DNA of 5,918 nt from Ramlibacter sp. (GTDB lineage: Bacteria > Pseudomonadota > Gammaproteobacteria > Burkholderiales > Burkholderiaceae_C). Numbering within the stretch: the first letter of the stretch is position 1; every line of letters begins with the position of its first letter. The DNA is taken from the NCBI GenBank assembly GCA_021156245.1, contig JAJNBO010000217.1:1-5918 (forward strand), in the 5' to 3' direction. The notes under the pieces are model-generated. The model was not told the DNA's origin, searched no databases, and worked only from the letters and a program-made list of their open reading frames with translations. The translations under genes were made by a program, and so were the position numbers. Below, piece by piece: positions 1 to 5,176 of this stretch.

Positions 1-1
1 C

Positions 2-205
2 TACTACAACCTGTCGAGCAAGGGCCGCAGCACCTGGGACGGCCTGAACACCGCCAAGCTGCCGATCGAAACGCAGCGGCACATCGCCAACGCGAGGCTT
101 GGCGCACGCGAAGCCGCCGAGCTGGAAGTGCAACTGGCACAGCTGAAGTCCCGGATGAACAAGCCCGCGGTCATGACCGCCTCGTTCCGCAACAACGGCG
201 GCTGA
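2..205 (+). CDS. C-terminal 67 residues of an unrecognised protein (5' truncated by window edge)
   Basis: The frame beginning at base 2 is open from the window edge to a TGA at 203-205 and has G/C-rich third positions like its neighbours. The visible part begins YYNLSSKGRSTWDGL. It continues into a charged, Ala/Leu/Gln-rich stretch (about residues 24-54 of the fragment) that should form an amphipathic helix and could be a short coiled coil. It ends in a loose tail, MTASFRNNGG. I do not recognise a family. No signal peptide, metal motif or catalytic motif is visible in the fragment. It is convergent with the hydrolase gene, with only 19 bases between the two stop codons. The gene is called from frame openness, composition and the neat convergent stop arrangement, so the coding call is moderate and the function is unknown. 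Confidence 0.6.
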   Translation, partial: YYNLSSKGRSTWDGLNTAKLPIETQRHIANARLGAREAAELEVQLAQLKSRMNKPAVMTASFRNNGG

Positions 206-228
206 GGCTTCCCCGACCTCGGCCTCAG
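202..228. terminator. Candidate bidirectional terminator between convergent genes
   Basis: CTGAGGC (202-208) pairs perfectly with GCCTCAG (222-228), giving a 7-bp stem with a 13-base loop. The two opposing stop codons lie in the two arms. There is no T-run on either side, so intrinsic termination is uncertain. The position between convergent genes is the main support. Confidence 0.35.
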
Positions 229-1208
229 GCCAGGTCGTTCGCGCAGGGCAGGTGGATCGCGCCGTGGCGGACGGCGGTCGCGGCGCGCACCGCGCGCACC
301 ACGGCCAGCGCGGTCGCTTCGGCGGCCATCACCGCGAGCGTCATCATCCCGAGCGTGCGGCCGCTCTCGCCCGTTGCCAGCGCGAACAGCGCATCGCCGT
401 CGGACAGCGTGTGCACGGGATTGATCGTGCGCGCCAGCCCGTCGTGGCCCATGGTCGCCAGCCGTCCTGCCTGCACCTTGGTCAGCACCGCGTCGGTCGC
501 GATCACGCCGATGGTGGTGTTGCTGCCCGCGAGCATGGGCTTCGCTTCGTCGCCGCGCAGCAGCGCGCGGCGCGAGTCCAGCAGCTGCTTGCCGTCGGCG
601 GTGCGCGCACCGGCGATCAGCGCGCCCGTGGCGGGATCGACCACGTCGCCCAGCGCGTTGCAGGCGATGATCGCGCCCACCGTCACGCCACCCACGCTCA
701 CGGACGCCGTCCCGATGCCGCCTTTCATGGCGCGGTCGTAGCCGAAGATCTTGCCGACCGCCGCGCCGGCCCCCGCGCCGACATTGCCTTCCTCCGGCGC
801 CTGCCGCGACGCCGCCTGGCACGCGGCATAGCCGGCCGCCGCATCGGGGCGGATCGACGCGTTGCCCAGGGGCAGGTCGAACAGCACGGCGCCGGGGACG
901 ATCGGCAGGCGGGCCGGGCCCACCGTCAAGCCGACGCCTTGTTCATCCAGCCACCGCATCACGCCGGAGGCCGCGTCGAGCCCCCAGGCGCTCCCGCCGG
1001 CGAGCAGGATGCCGTGCACGCGCTCGACGACGTTGGCGGGATGCAGCAGGTCGGTCTCCCGCGTGCCGGGTGCGGCGCCCCGCACGTCGACGCCACCGAC
1101 CGCGCTGCCGCGGGCGAGCACCACCGTGCAGCCCGTGGGCCGCCGTGCGTCCGTGAAGTGGCCGACCTCGATGCCGGCGACGTCCGTGATGGAGGAGCCC
1201 GCGTTCAC
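225..1208 (-). CDS. P1 family (DmpA/NylC-like) N-terminal-nucleophile hydrolase
   Basis: The 327-residue product belongs to the P1/S58 family, which includes the DmpA and BapA aminopeptidases and the nylon-oligomer hydrolase NylC. These are made as one chain and cut themselves, freeing a Ser or Thr as the nucleophile. Here the cut is predicted at N230/T231 in GSNTTIGVIATD, the Asn-Thr arrangement of NylC. K162 (AMKGG), N184 (ACNALGD), D270 and D272 (SDGDA) sit at about the spacing I recall for the NylC active site. The start has GGSAWGLDA, typical of the family. There is no signal peptide, so it is probably cytoplasmic. The GTG start at 1208 overlaps the previous TGA by four bases and has GAGG seven bases upstream (1216-1219), so translation is probably coupled. 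It is the last gene of the copper operon. The substrate cannot be read from sequence: beta-peptides, D-amino-acid amides or amide oligomers are all possible. Confidence 0.9.
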   Translation of the reverse strand: MNAGSSITDVAGIEVGHFTDARRPTGCTVVLARGSAVGGVDVRGAAPGTRETDLLHPANVVERVHGILLAGGSAWGLDAASGVMRWLDEQGVGLTVGPARLPIVPGAVLFDLPLGNASIRPDAAAGYAACQAASRQAPEEGNVGAGAGAAVGKIFGYDRAMKGGIGTASVSVGGVTVGAIIACNALGDVVDPATGALIAGARTADGKQLLDSRRALLRGDEAKPMLAGSNTTIGVIATDAVLTKVQAGRLATMGHDGLARTINPVHTLSDGDALFALATGESGRTLGMMTLAVMAAEATALAVVRAVRAATAVRHGAIHLPCANDLA

Positions 1209-1948
1209 TTGCGCGCCTCGATGCCGGTCACGATGTACTGACCGTCCCTGTCCTTGTCCGCGGTGAAGCGCACCTTGTCGCCTGCCTTGACCTTGTCGAG
1301 GAAGGCCTTGTCCGCGACGCCGAAGACCATCGTCATCGGCGGCATGTCGAGGTTGCGGATCTCGCCGTGCCTGAGCGTGATCTTGCCCTTGGACTTGTCG
1401 ACCTTGCGCACTTCGGCTTCGGCTGTCGGGCCCGGCGTCCGGCCCGGCGCTGTCGACGTCTTGTGGTACGAAGCGTAGACCGTCGCGTTGCCCGACTTCT
1501 GCACCAGCAACACGTCGAACGGATCGCGGCGGCCGCCGTAGACGGGGCCGTCCATGCCGGGCGAGCCGACGGGCATGCCAGGCACCGACAGGCCGACTGC
1601 CTCCGGACGCGTCTTCAGCAGGCGCAGGATGTCGGCCGCGGGCACGTGCCCCTCGATCGCATATGCACCGACCAGCGCCGTGTGGCACGACCCGAGGTTG
1701 CGCGGGATGCCGAGTTTCGCGCGCATCGCTTCGTTGCCGGTGTCGTTGACCTTCACCGCGAAGCCGTTCTGCTCGAGGTGGCTCACCCAATCCTTGCAGC
1801 AGCCGCAGTTCGGGTCCTTCCACACTTCGACGAGCGTCCTGTCGGCCCTGCGCGCCGGCTGCGCCAGCATGGGAAGAGGAAGCGCCGCCAGCGCGGCCAA
1901 CAAGGCGCGGCGGGTGGGGAGGCAGGCTTCGTGCATGAAGGGATTCAC
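1205..1948 (-). CDS. Exported DUF411-CusF fusion protein, putative periplasmic copper binder
   Basis: This 247-residue protein (counted from GTG) joins two metal modules. An N-terminal export signal, PTRRALLAALAALPLPMLA, may be Tat-type because of its TRRALL motif. Next is a DUF411 domain (about 37-160) with CGCC (48-51), SCHT (87-90), GHVPA (100-104) and the Met/Gly motif PGMPVGSPGM (123-132). A Pro/Thr-rich linker (about 162-178) leads to a CusF-type domain (about 179-247) with H194, M205 and M207. These match the His and two Met ligands of E. coli CusF, whose cation-pi Trp is replaced here by M202. CusF hands Cu(I)/Ag(I) to an efflux pump. DUF411 proteins are copper-linked but poorly understood. 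The GTG at 1948 overlaps the cupredoxin stop (GTGA). The in-frame ATG at 1936 is the alternative start and neither has a clear ribosome binding site. It is exported and probably periplasmic. The domain calls are firm; the exact function is inferred. Confidence 0.9.
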   Translation of the reverse strand: MNPFMHEACLPTRRALLAALAALPLPMLAQPARRADRTLVEVWKDPNCGCCKDWVSHLEQNGFAVKVNDTGNEAMRAKLGIPRNLGSCHTALVGAYAIEGHVPAADILRLLKTRPEAVGLSVPGMPVGSPGMDGPVYGGRRDPFDVLLVQKSGNATVYASYHKTSTAPGRTPGPTAEAEVRKVDKSKGKITLRHGEIRNLDMPPMTMVFGVADKAFLDKVKAGDKVRFTADKDRDGQYIVTGIEARK

Positions 1949-2430
1949 TTGGGATGGACCACGATGGTACCGAGCATGCCCGCCTCGAAATGGCCGGGGA
2001 TGAGGCAGGCGAACTGGAAGGTGCCGGGCCGGTTGAAGTTCCAGGTGAGCTCGCCTGCCGCTCCTGGCCTCACGTGGGCCATGTACGGCTCGTCGTGCTC
2101 CATGCCCGGGAACTTCTGCATCAGCGCGGCGTGCTTTCGCAGCTCCTGCGGCGTGCCGATCACCAGCTCGTGCAGCACCTTGCCCGCATTGCGCACGACC
2201 AGCCGCACGGTCTCGCCCTGCCGCACCTCGATGCGGTCGGGCGTGAAGCGCATGTCGTCCCCCATCCGGATGGCGATGGTGCGGGCGCCGCGGGCGTCGC
2301 CGGCGACTCCCCAGGGCTTCTGCTCTTTCACCACCGTCGCAGGCTTGTTCCCGTGATGGCCGCCGTGGGCATGGGCAGCGCCCGCGAGTCCCAGGGCGGC
2401 CGCGAGCAGCAAGGTGCGCCGGTGCGTCAC
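1945..2430 (-). CDS. CopI-like periplasmic cupredoxin (type 1 copper protein)
   Basis: The product is a 161-residue plastocyanin-like protein. The signal peptide (about 1-21, cleaved after AHA) has an HRRTLLL twin-arginine stretch, so Tat export is possible. The mature N-terminus is His-rich (HGGHHG). The cupredoxin fold follows, with all four type 1 copper ligands: H87 in LHELVIG, then C142, H147 and M152 in ACLIPGHFEAGM. Between them a Met/His-bearing insert (LMQKFPGMEHDEPYMAHV, about 103-120) may be a second copper site, as in CopI-type copper-tolerance proteins. The likely role is binding, oxidising or buffering copper in the periplasm; simple electron transfer is the alternative. The GTG start at 2430 overlaps the upstream TGA in the sequence GTGA. 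A G-rich GGCGGGGG stretch about 6 bases upstream may serve as a weak ribosome site. It sits between a Spy/CpxP-like gene and the DUF411-CusF gene, which supports a copper role. Confidence 0.9.
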   Translation of the reverse strand: MTHRRTLLLAAALGLAGAAHAHGGHHGNKPATVVKEQKPWGVAGDARGARTIAIRMGDDMRFTPDRIEVRQGETVRLVVRNAGKVLHELVIGTPQELRKHAALMQKFPGMEHDEPYMAHVRPGAAGELTWNFNRPGTFQFACLIPGHFEAGMLGTIVVHPK

Positions 2431-2984
2431 CGATGGCCCCCGCCATGCGGCCTGCCGGCCGCGTAGCCGCGCAGCTGCTGGTAGCGGTCCACCTGGGCCG
2501 GGGTGAGCAGGGCGGTCTGCCGCAGATGCGTTCGCAAGTGCGACGCGCGCAATTCGCCCTGCAGGCGTGCGATCTCCGCTGTCCAGCGGTCCACGTCGGC
2601 TTCGGACAGCGCGCGGGCGGCAAAGGCGCGATCCAGTGCGCGCTCGGCAGCCACCGCGCGTTCGCCCAGGGCGCGCGCTTGCGCCTTGTGCGCCTCCATC
2701 AGCGAGCGGGAGGCCGCGAGCTGCGACGGTGTCAGCGCCAGCGCCTGCGCGTGCTCCAGCACATGGGCGGGACCCGGGTAGCCGTTCAGCTCCGCGGCCA
2801 GCGCCATGCGCATCCCCTGCGCGTCGAGCAGGCTGCGGGTTTCCTCTTCGGACAGCGCCTTGATCTCACGGTCCTGCAAGCCCGCATAGGGCCCCGCAGC
2901 GCTGCCATGACCGCCATGCTGCGCCAGCGCGGGCGCGGCGGCGAGGAAGCCTGCACACAGGAAGAGGGTGGCTTTCGCGTTCAT
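2427..2984 (-). CDS. Spy/CpxP-like periplasmic protein (chaperone or metal sensor type)
   Basis: The product is a 185-residue exported, mostly helical protein. Residues 1-21 are a clear Sec signal peptide (MNAKATLFLC... cut after ALA). The mature start is His-rich (QHGGHG) and the C-terminus ends RPHGGGHR, so both ends could bind metal. Two LTPxQ motifs (LTPSQ 84-88, LTPAQ 160-164) flank a long charged helical region, which is the pattern of the Spy/CpxP/ZraP/CnrX group. PYAGLQDREIKALSEEE near residue 33 and NGYPGPAHVLE near 67 are conserved in proteobacterial relatives as I remember them. Members are ATP-independent chaperones or periplasmic sensors of metals; which applies here is unclear. 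The ATG at 2984 was chosen because the signal peptide begins there and AAGGA lies six bases upstream. A longer in-frame start at 3044 would add a non-signal extension. It is the first gene of the operon, so its promoter must lie in 2985-3167. Confidence 0.82.
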   Translation of the reverse strand: MNAKATLFLCAGFLAAAPALAQHGGHGSAAGPYAGLQDREIKALSEEETRSLLDAQGMRMALAAELNGYPGPAHVLEHAQALALTPSQLAASRSLMEAHKAQARALGERAVAAERALDRAFAARALSEADVDRWTAEIARLQGELRASHLRTHLRQTALLTPAQVDRYQQLRGYAAGRPHGGGHR

Positions 2985-2990
2985 TCGTTT

Positions 2991-2997
2991 TCCTTTC
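2991..2997 (-). promoter_or_regulatory. Ribosome binding site of the copper operon's first gene
   Basis: GAAAGGA on the minus strand lies six bases before the ATG at 2984. It is the only strong site in the operon's first three genes and decides the start of the Spy/CpxP-like gene. Confidence 0.75.
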
Positions 2998-3037
2998 GGT
3001 CCGGCTGGCTGGGCAGTCCGCATCCCCGGCCGGCGGC

Positions 3038-3049
3038 AGGACACGTCCT
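3038..3049. promoter_or_regulatory. Palindrome AGGAC-AC-GTCCT, candidate operator or leader hairpin
   Basis: Perfect 5-bp arms are separated by two bases. CGGC (3031-3034) and GCCG (3053-3056) can extend the symmetry outside an internal mismatch. It lies about 55 bases upstream of the copper operon's start codon, a suitable place for an operator or, if transcribed, a leader structure. A two-base loop is too tight for RNA, so a protein-binding dyad is the better reading. The factor is unknown. Confidence 0.35.
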
Positions 3050-3079
3050 ACAGCCGGTCCTCTGCATTCTCCGACAGTG

Positions 3080-3106
3080 CCCAATCGCTGGGCTTCCTAC
3101 ATTGGG
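3080..3106. promoter_or_regulatory. Spaced dyad CCCAAT-N15-ATTGGG, candidate regulator site
   Basis: CCCAAT (3080-3085) and ATTGGG (3101-3106) are exact inverted copies with centres 21 bases apart, about two helical turns. A smaller stem, GCCCA (3079-3083) with TGGGC (3089-3093), overlaps the left arm. The right arm overlaps the possible -10 TACATT. A dimeric regulator is a reasonable guess, but chance is not excluded. Confidence 0.35.
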
Positions 3107-3113
3107 AGCTTCC

Positions 3114-3129
3114 GCCGGCACTGGCCGGC
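3114..3129 (+). other. Leader hairpin GCCGGC-ACTG-GCCGGC
   Basis: A perfect 6-bp all-G/C stem with a 4-base loop lies 38 bases before the YqjD-like start codon. If transcription begins near 3105-3112, this would be at the very 5' end of the mRNA, where such hairpins often protect transcripts. There is no T-run after it, so it is unlikely to be a terminator. Confidence 0.4.
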
Positions 3130-3152
3130 ATCCCGTTCCCCAACGACCCGCC

Positions 3153-3160
3153 GAGAGAGG
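3153..3160 (+). promoter_or_regulatory. Ribosome binding site of the YqjD-like gene
   Basis: GAGAGAGG ends seven bases before the ATG at 3168. This strong site fixes the start, and rules out reading the long upstream open frame as an N-terminal extension. Confidence 0.75.
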
Positions 3161-3167
3161 AAAACCC

Positions 3168-3452
3168 ATGAATGCCGAGACGACCACCCAGAACCCCTTC
3201 CCCACCAGCTCCGAAGCGGCCAGCAACGGCAGCAGCCTGAACGGCGACGCCAACCGCGTGCGCCGCATGGCCCAGAGCCTGCACGAGGCCGTGGATTCCC
3301 TCGAGCAGAAGTTCGGCACCGGCAGCGAGCGCATCATGGGCCTGCAGGAAGAGTACGGCAACATGGCTCGCGAGCAGGTGCGCGCCAATCCGCTCGCCGC
3401 GCTGGGCGCCGCGTTCGCCGCTGGTTTCATCATCGCCAAGATCCTGCGCTGA
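3168..3452 (+). CDS. YqjD/ElaB/DUF883-like small C-tail-anchored membrane protein
   Basis: The product has 94 residues, close to the usual length of the family. The N-terminal third is polar and disordered (Ser/Thr/Asn/Gly-rich). A helical, charged segment follows (about 28-70, RRMAQSLHEAVDSLEQKF). The C-terminus is a single hydrophobic helix starting VRANPLAALGAAFAAGF and ending KILR. The R-x-N-P motif followed by a Gly/Ala-rich membrane helix at the extreme end is characteristic of ElaB/YqjD/DUF883 proteins. In E. coli these anchor in the inner membrane and bind ribosomes in stationary phase. The last helix has small residues suited to helix packing. The start has GAGAGAGG seven bases upstream. 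It is divergent from the copper operon and convergent with the CDF gene, so it is a single-gene unit. A general stress role is inferred from the family, not shown here. Confidence 0.82.
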   Translation: MNAETTTQNPFPTSSEAASNGSSLNGDANRVRRMAQSLHEAVDSLEQKFGTGSERIMGLQEEYGNMAREQVRANPLAALGAAFAAGFIIAKILR

Positions 3453-3467
3453 GTCCGGCGCTCACGC
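3446..3467. terminator. Candidate bidirectional terminator between YqjD-like and CDF genes
   Basis: GCGCTGAG (3446-3453) pairs with CTCACGC (3461-3467), forming seven base pairs with one bulged C and a 7-base loop. Both opposing stop codons sit in the arms. On the plus strand a short TTT follows at 3471-3473. The gap between the two genes is only nine bases, so termination must occur here or inside the opposing gene. Confidence 0.45.
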
Positions 3468-4103
3468 GCCTTTCGCCTCGAGTTCCCGCCGGGCCTGCCG
3501 CAGCACGCTGGCCCCGGCGGTGAGCGCCAGCACCGCCATCCCGGTCGCGACCAGCAGGTCGGGCCACGGAGTGCCGGTGCCCAGCACCCCCACCGCCGCC
3601 AGGAGCACGGCCACGTTGCCGATGGCGTCGTTGCGCGTGCACAGCCACACGCTGCGCATGTTCGCGTCACCCTCGCGGTACGCATAAAGCAGCGCGGCCA
3701 CGGCCACGTTGGCCGCGAGCGCAAGCGTGCCGATCACCCCCATCGTCAGGGGCTGCGGTGGCTCGCCGTTCCACGCGCCCCACGCCGTGCGGGCGAGCAC
3801 GGCCAGGCCGAACAGGATCATGCTGGCCGCCTTGAGCATGGCGGTGCGCGCACGGATCGCAGCGCCCATCGCGAGCACGGCGAGCGACAAGCCGTAGTTG
3901 GCCGCGTCTCCGAAGAAGTCGATCGCATCCGCCAGCAGCGACACGGAACCGGACGAGACGCCGCCGCCCACCTCCAGCAGGAACATCAGGGCGTTGACGA
4001 CAAGCGCGATCCACAGCACGCGGCGGTACCCGGGCGGCGCCACGCCGTCGGGCAACTCGTGGTGATGGTGGCCATGGTCGTGGCCGTGGTGGTCGTGGCC
4101 CAC
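3462..4103 (-). CDS. CDF-type cation transporter with His-rich N-terminus, short form
   Basis: The 213-residue product is a cation diffusion facilitator, which exports divalent metals from the cytoplasm by proton exchange. Residues 3-15 contain nine His (HDHHGHDHGHHHH), a likely metal-collecting tail. Six membrane helices follow, at about 28-48, 56-80, 90-106, 121-141, 152-174 and 181-202. Helix 2 carries D62 and D66 (DFFGD) and helix 5 carries D159 in CTRNDAIGN, with C155 where YiiP-type proteins have His. So the transport site would be Asp-Asp-Cys-Asp. The protein ends soon after helix 6 and lacks the usual cytoplasmic C-terminal domain; this short form recurs in proteobacteria. The GTG start at 4103 lies two bases after the stop of the phosphodiesterase gene and opens directly on the His tail. 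No good ribosome site is visible, so coupling is likely. The metal (Zn, Co, Ni or Cd) cannot be told from sequence. Confidence 0.87.
   Translation of the reverse strand: MGHDHHGHDHGHHHHELPDGVAPPGYRRVLWIALVVNALMFLLEVGGGVSSGSVSLLADAIDFFGDAANYGLSLAVLAMGAAIRARTAMLKAASMILFGLAVLARTAWGAWNGEPPQPLTMGVIGTLALAANVAVAALLYAYREGDANMRSVWLCTRNDAIGNVAVLLAAVGVLGTGTPWPDLLVATGMAVLALTAGASVLRQARRELEAKGA
4059..4097 (-). repeat. Low-complexity CAC/GAC codon run encoding the His-rich tail
   Basis: On the plus strand this reads as repeated GTG/GTC/ATG triplets (GTGGTGATGG, GTCGTGGCC twice). It encodes residues 3-15 of the transporter. Such runs change length easily by slippage in units of three. Confidence 0.7.
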
Positions 4104-4105
4104 GG

Positions 4106-5086
4106 TCAGCGGGGCGCGGCAGGGGCCGCAGGGGGCAGCGCGATCCCGCGCCGCTGCAGCACCTCGCGCAGGCGGTCCGGGTAATCCGTGATCAGGCCGT
4201 CCACGTTCCATCCGACGAGACGGTCCATGTCGGCGGGCTCGTTCACCGTCCACGGGACCACCGCCAGGCGCAGTGCATGCGCTTCGTCAACGAGCTCCTT
4301 CGTCAGCGCGCCTGCGTTCGGCGACCACGTGCCGCCACCCGCCGCCTTCACCAGGCGCGGCACGCTGCCATGCTCCGCCAGCCGGATGCCGGCGGTCCAG
4401 GCGCCATCCCGCACGTTGTCGTTGTTCGCGGTCTGGATCGTGAGGTACGCCGTCGGGATGTTGGGATCGAGCTGCTGCACGCGTTGCAGGCTGCGCCAGT
4501 CGAAGCTCTGGATGCTGACGCGCTCGCCCATCGCGCTGGTGCGGATGACGCGCAGCAGGGCCTCCACCATGGCTTCGACGCCGACCGTGTCGTCCGGACG
4601 GTTCGGATAGAGCTTCGTCTCGATGTTGAAGCGCACGTGGCCGGCCTTGCGGCCGCGCGCGAGTTCGAACACTTCCGCGAGCGTCGGGATGCGCGTGCCG
4701 TCCACGGCCTGCTGGCTGGAGAACGTGCGGGCGTACGGGGAGTCCGGCCGGATGCGGCCGACGTCGTAGCTTCGCAGCTGCGCGAGGGTGAGCGAGCGGA
4801 TCAGCGGTCCGCGCGAGCCCTCCAGCCACTGGCCGCTGGCATCGCGCGTGAAGGCGGGATTGAGATAGGGATCGTGCGCGACGACCACCTCGCCATCGGC
4901 CGTGACGGCGATGTCGAGTTCCAGCGTCGAGACGCCGAGGTCCAGCGCGCGGGCAAAGGCGGGCAGGGTGTTCTCCGGGGCCAGGCCGCGGGCGCCGCGA
5001 TGGCCCTGCAGGTCGAAGGCCAGGCAAACCTGGGCGGCCAGCAGCAGGGCGGCCGCGACCAGAGGGGGGAGCAAGCGACTTCTCAT
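4106..5086 (-). CDS. Secreted glycerophosphodiester phosphodiesterase
   Basis: The 326-residue product hydrolyses glycerophosphodiesters to glycerol-3-phosphate and an alcohol. A Sec signal peptide spans about 1-23 (MRSRLLPPLV..., cut after CLA), so it acts in the periplasm. The TIM-barrel domain begins at once with GHRGARGLAPENT: H29, R30 and E38 are catalytic or metal residues. ELDIAVTADGEVVVAHD gives E56, D58 and H71, H29 and H71 being the acid/base pair of the family. FNIETK (E156), PWTVNEP (278-284) and DGLITDYPDRL (296-306) complete the expected motifs. The length is typical for periplasmic GDPDs. The start at 5086 was chosen because the signal peptide begins there. The longer start at 5194 would add 36 residues with no signal character and overlap the next gene. 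No ribosome site is seen before 5086. It shares a transcript with the CDF gene downstream. A divalent metal, usually Ca or Mg, is expected in the active site. Confidence 0.93.
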   Translation of the reverse strand: MRSRLLPPLVAAALLLAAQVCLAFDLQGHRGARGLAPENTLPAFARALDLGVSTLELDIAVTADGEVVVAHDPYLNPAFTRDASGQWLEGSRGPLIRSLTLAQLRSYDVGRIRPDSPYARTFSSQQAVDGTRIPTLAEVFELARGRKAGHVRFNIETKLYPNRPDDTVGVEAMVEALLRVIRTSAMGERVSIQSFDWRSLQRVQQLDPNIPTAYLTIQTANNDNVRDGAWTAGIRLAEHGSVPRLVKAAGGGTWSPNAGALTKELVDEAHALRLAVVPWTVNEPADMDRLVGWNVDGLITDYPDRLREVLQRRGIALPPAAPAAPR

Positions 5087-5099
5087 CGGCGCATTGTGC

Positions 5100-5124
5100 C
5101 GCGCGTCGCCTGCGCGACGGCGCG
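5100..5124. other. Strong hairpin in divergent region
   Basis: CGCG-CGTCGC (5100-5109) pairs with GCGACG-CGCG (5114-5119 and 5121-5124), giving ten base pairs with one bulged G (5120) and a CTGC loop. It lies 14 bases upstream of the phosphodiesterase start. It may be in that gene's mRNA leader, where it could limit ribosome access, or serve as an insulator between the divergent units. No T-run follows. Confidence 0.5.
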
Positions 5125-5176
5125 TGGGGCTTCCCCCCATGCCCCGGCCGTCCCCATTGGCTATCGTCTGCCCCTC

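Larger units (their letters stand above)
2985..3167. promoter_or_regulatory. Divergent control region between copper operon and YqjD-like gene
   Basis: These 183 non-coding bases must hold the promoters of both flanking units. No good sigma-70 pair stands out on either strand. TACATT (3098-3103, plus strand) is a possible -10 for the YqjD-like gene, but the nearest GACA-type -35 (CCGACA, 3071-3076) is 21 bases away, which is too far. I saw no recognisable CueR-type operator. The region holds a short palindrome, a spaced dyad, a repeated TCCTACA and a leader hairpin, listed separately. Regulation by copper is expected from the operon content but is not demonstrated by sequence. Confidence 0.6.

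Noticed and set aside
252..1241. Long plus-strand open frame opposite the P1 hydrolase
   Set aside because: Arg/His/Ala-rich translation with no recognisable domain; it mirrors a well-supported gene on the other strand, as is usual in GC-rich DNA.
1849..1936. Certain Tat export of the DUF411-CusF protein
   Set aside because: TRRALL resembles a twin-arginine motif, but the match is partial (no Lys or Phe at the usual places), so it is kept only as a possibility.
1367..2356. Long plus-strand open frame opposite the DUF411-CusF and cupredoxin genes
   Set aside because: Its translation has no family motifs, and both minus-strand genes have intact metal-binding residues.
2433..3167. N-terminal extension of the YqjD-like protein in the same open frame
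   Set aside because: It would overlap the Spy/CpxP-like gene and the whole control region, and the strong ribosome site at 3153-3160 supports the start at 3168.
2985..3167. CueR-type (MerR family) copper operator
   Set aside because: I looked for an ACCTTCC-type dyad between -10 and -35 elements and found none.
5090..5095. CACAAT as the -10 box of the phosphodiesterase gene
   Set aside because: It is only a few bases from the ATG and has no -35 match about 17 bases upstream; a leaderless transcript would be needed.
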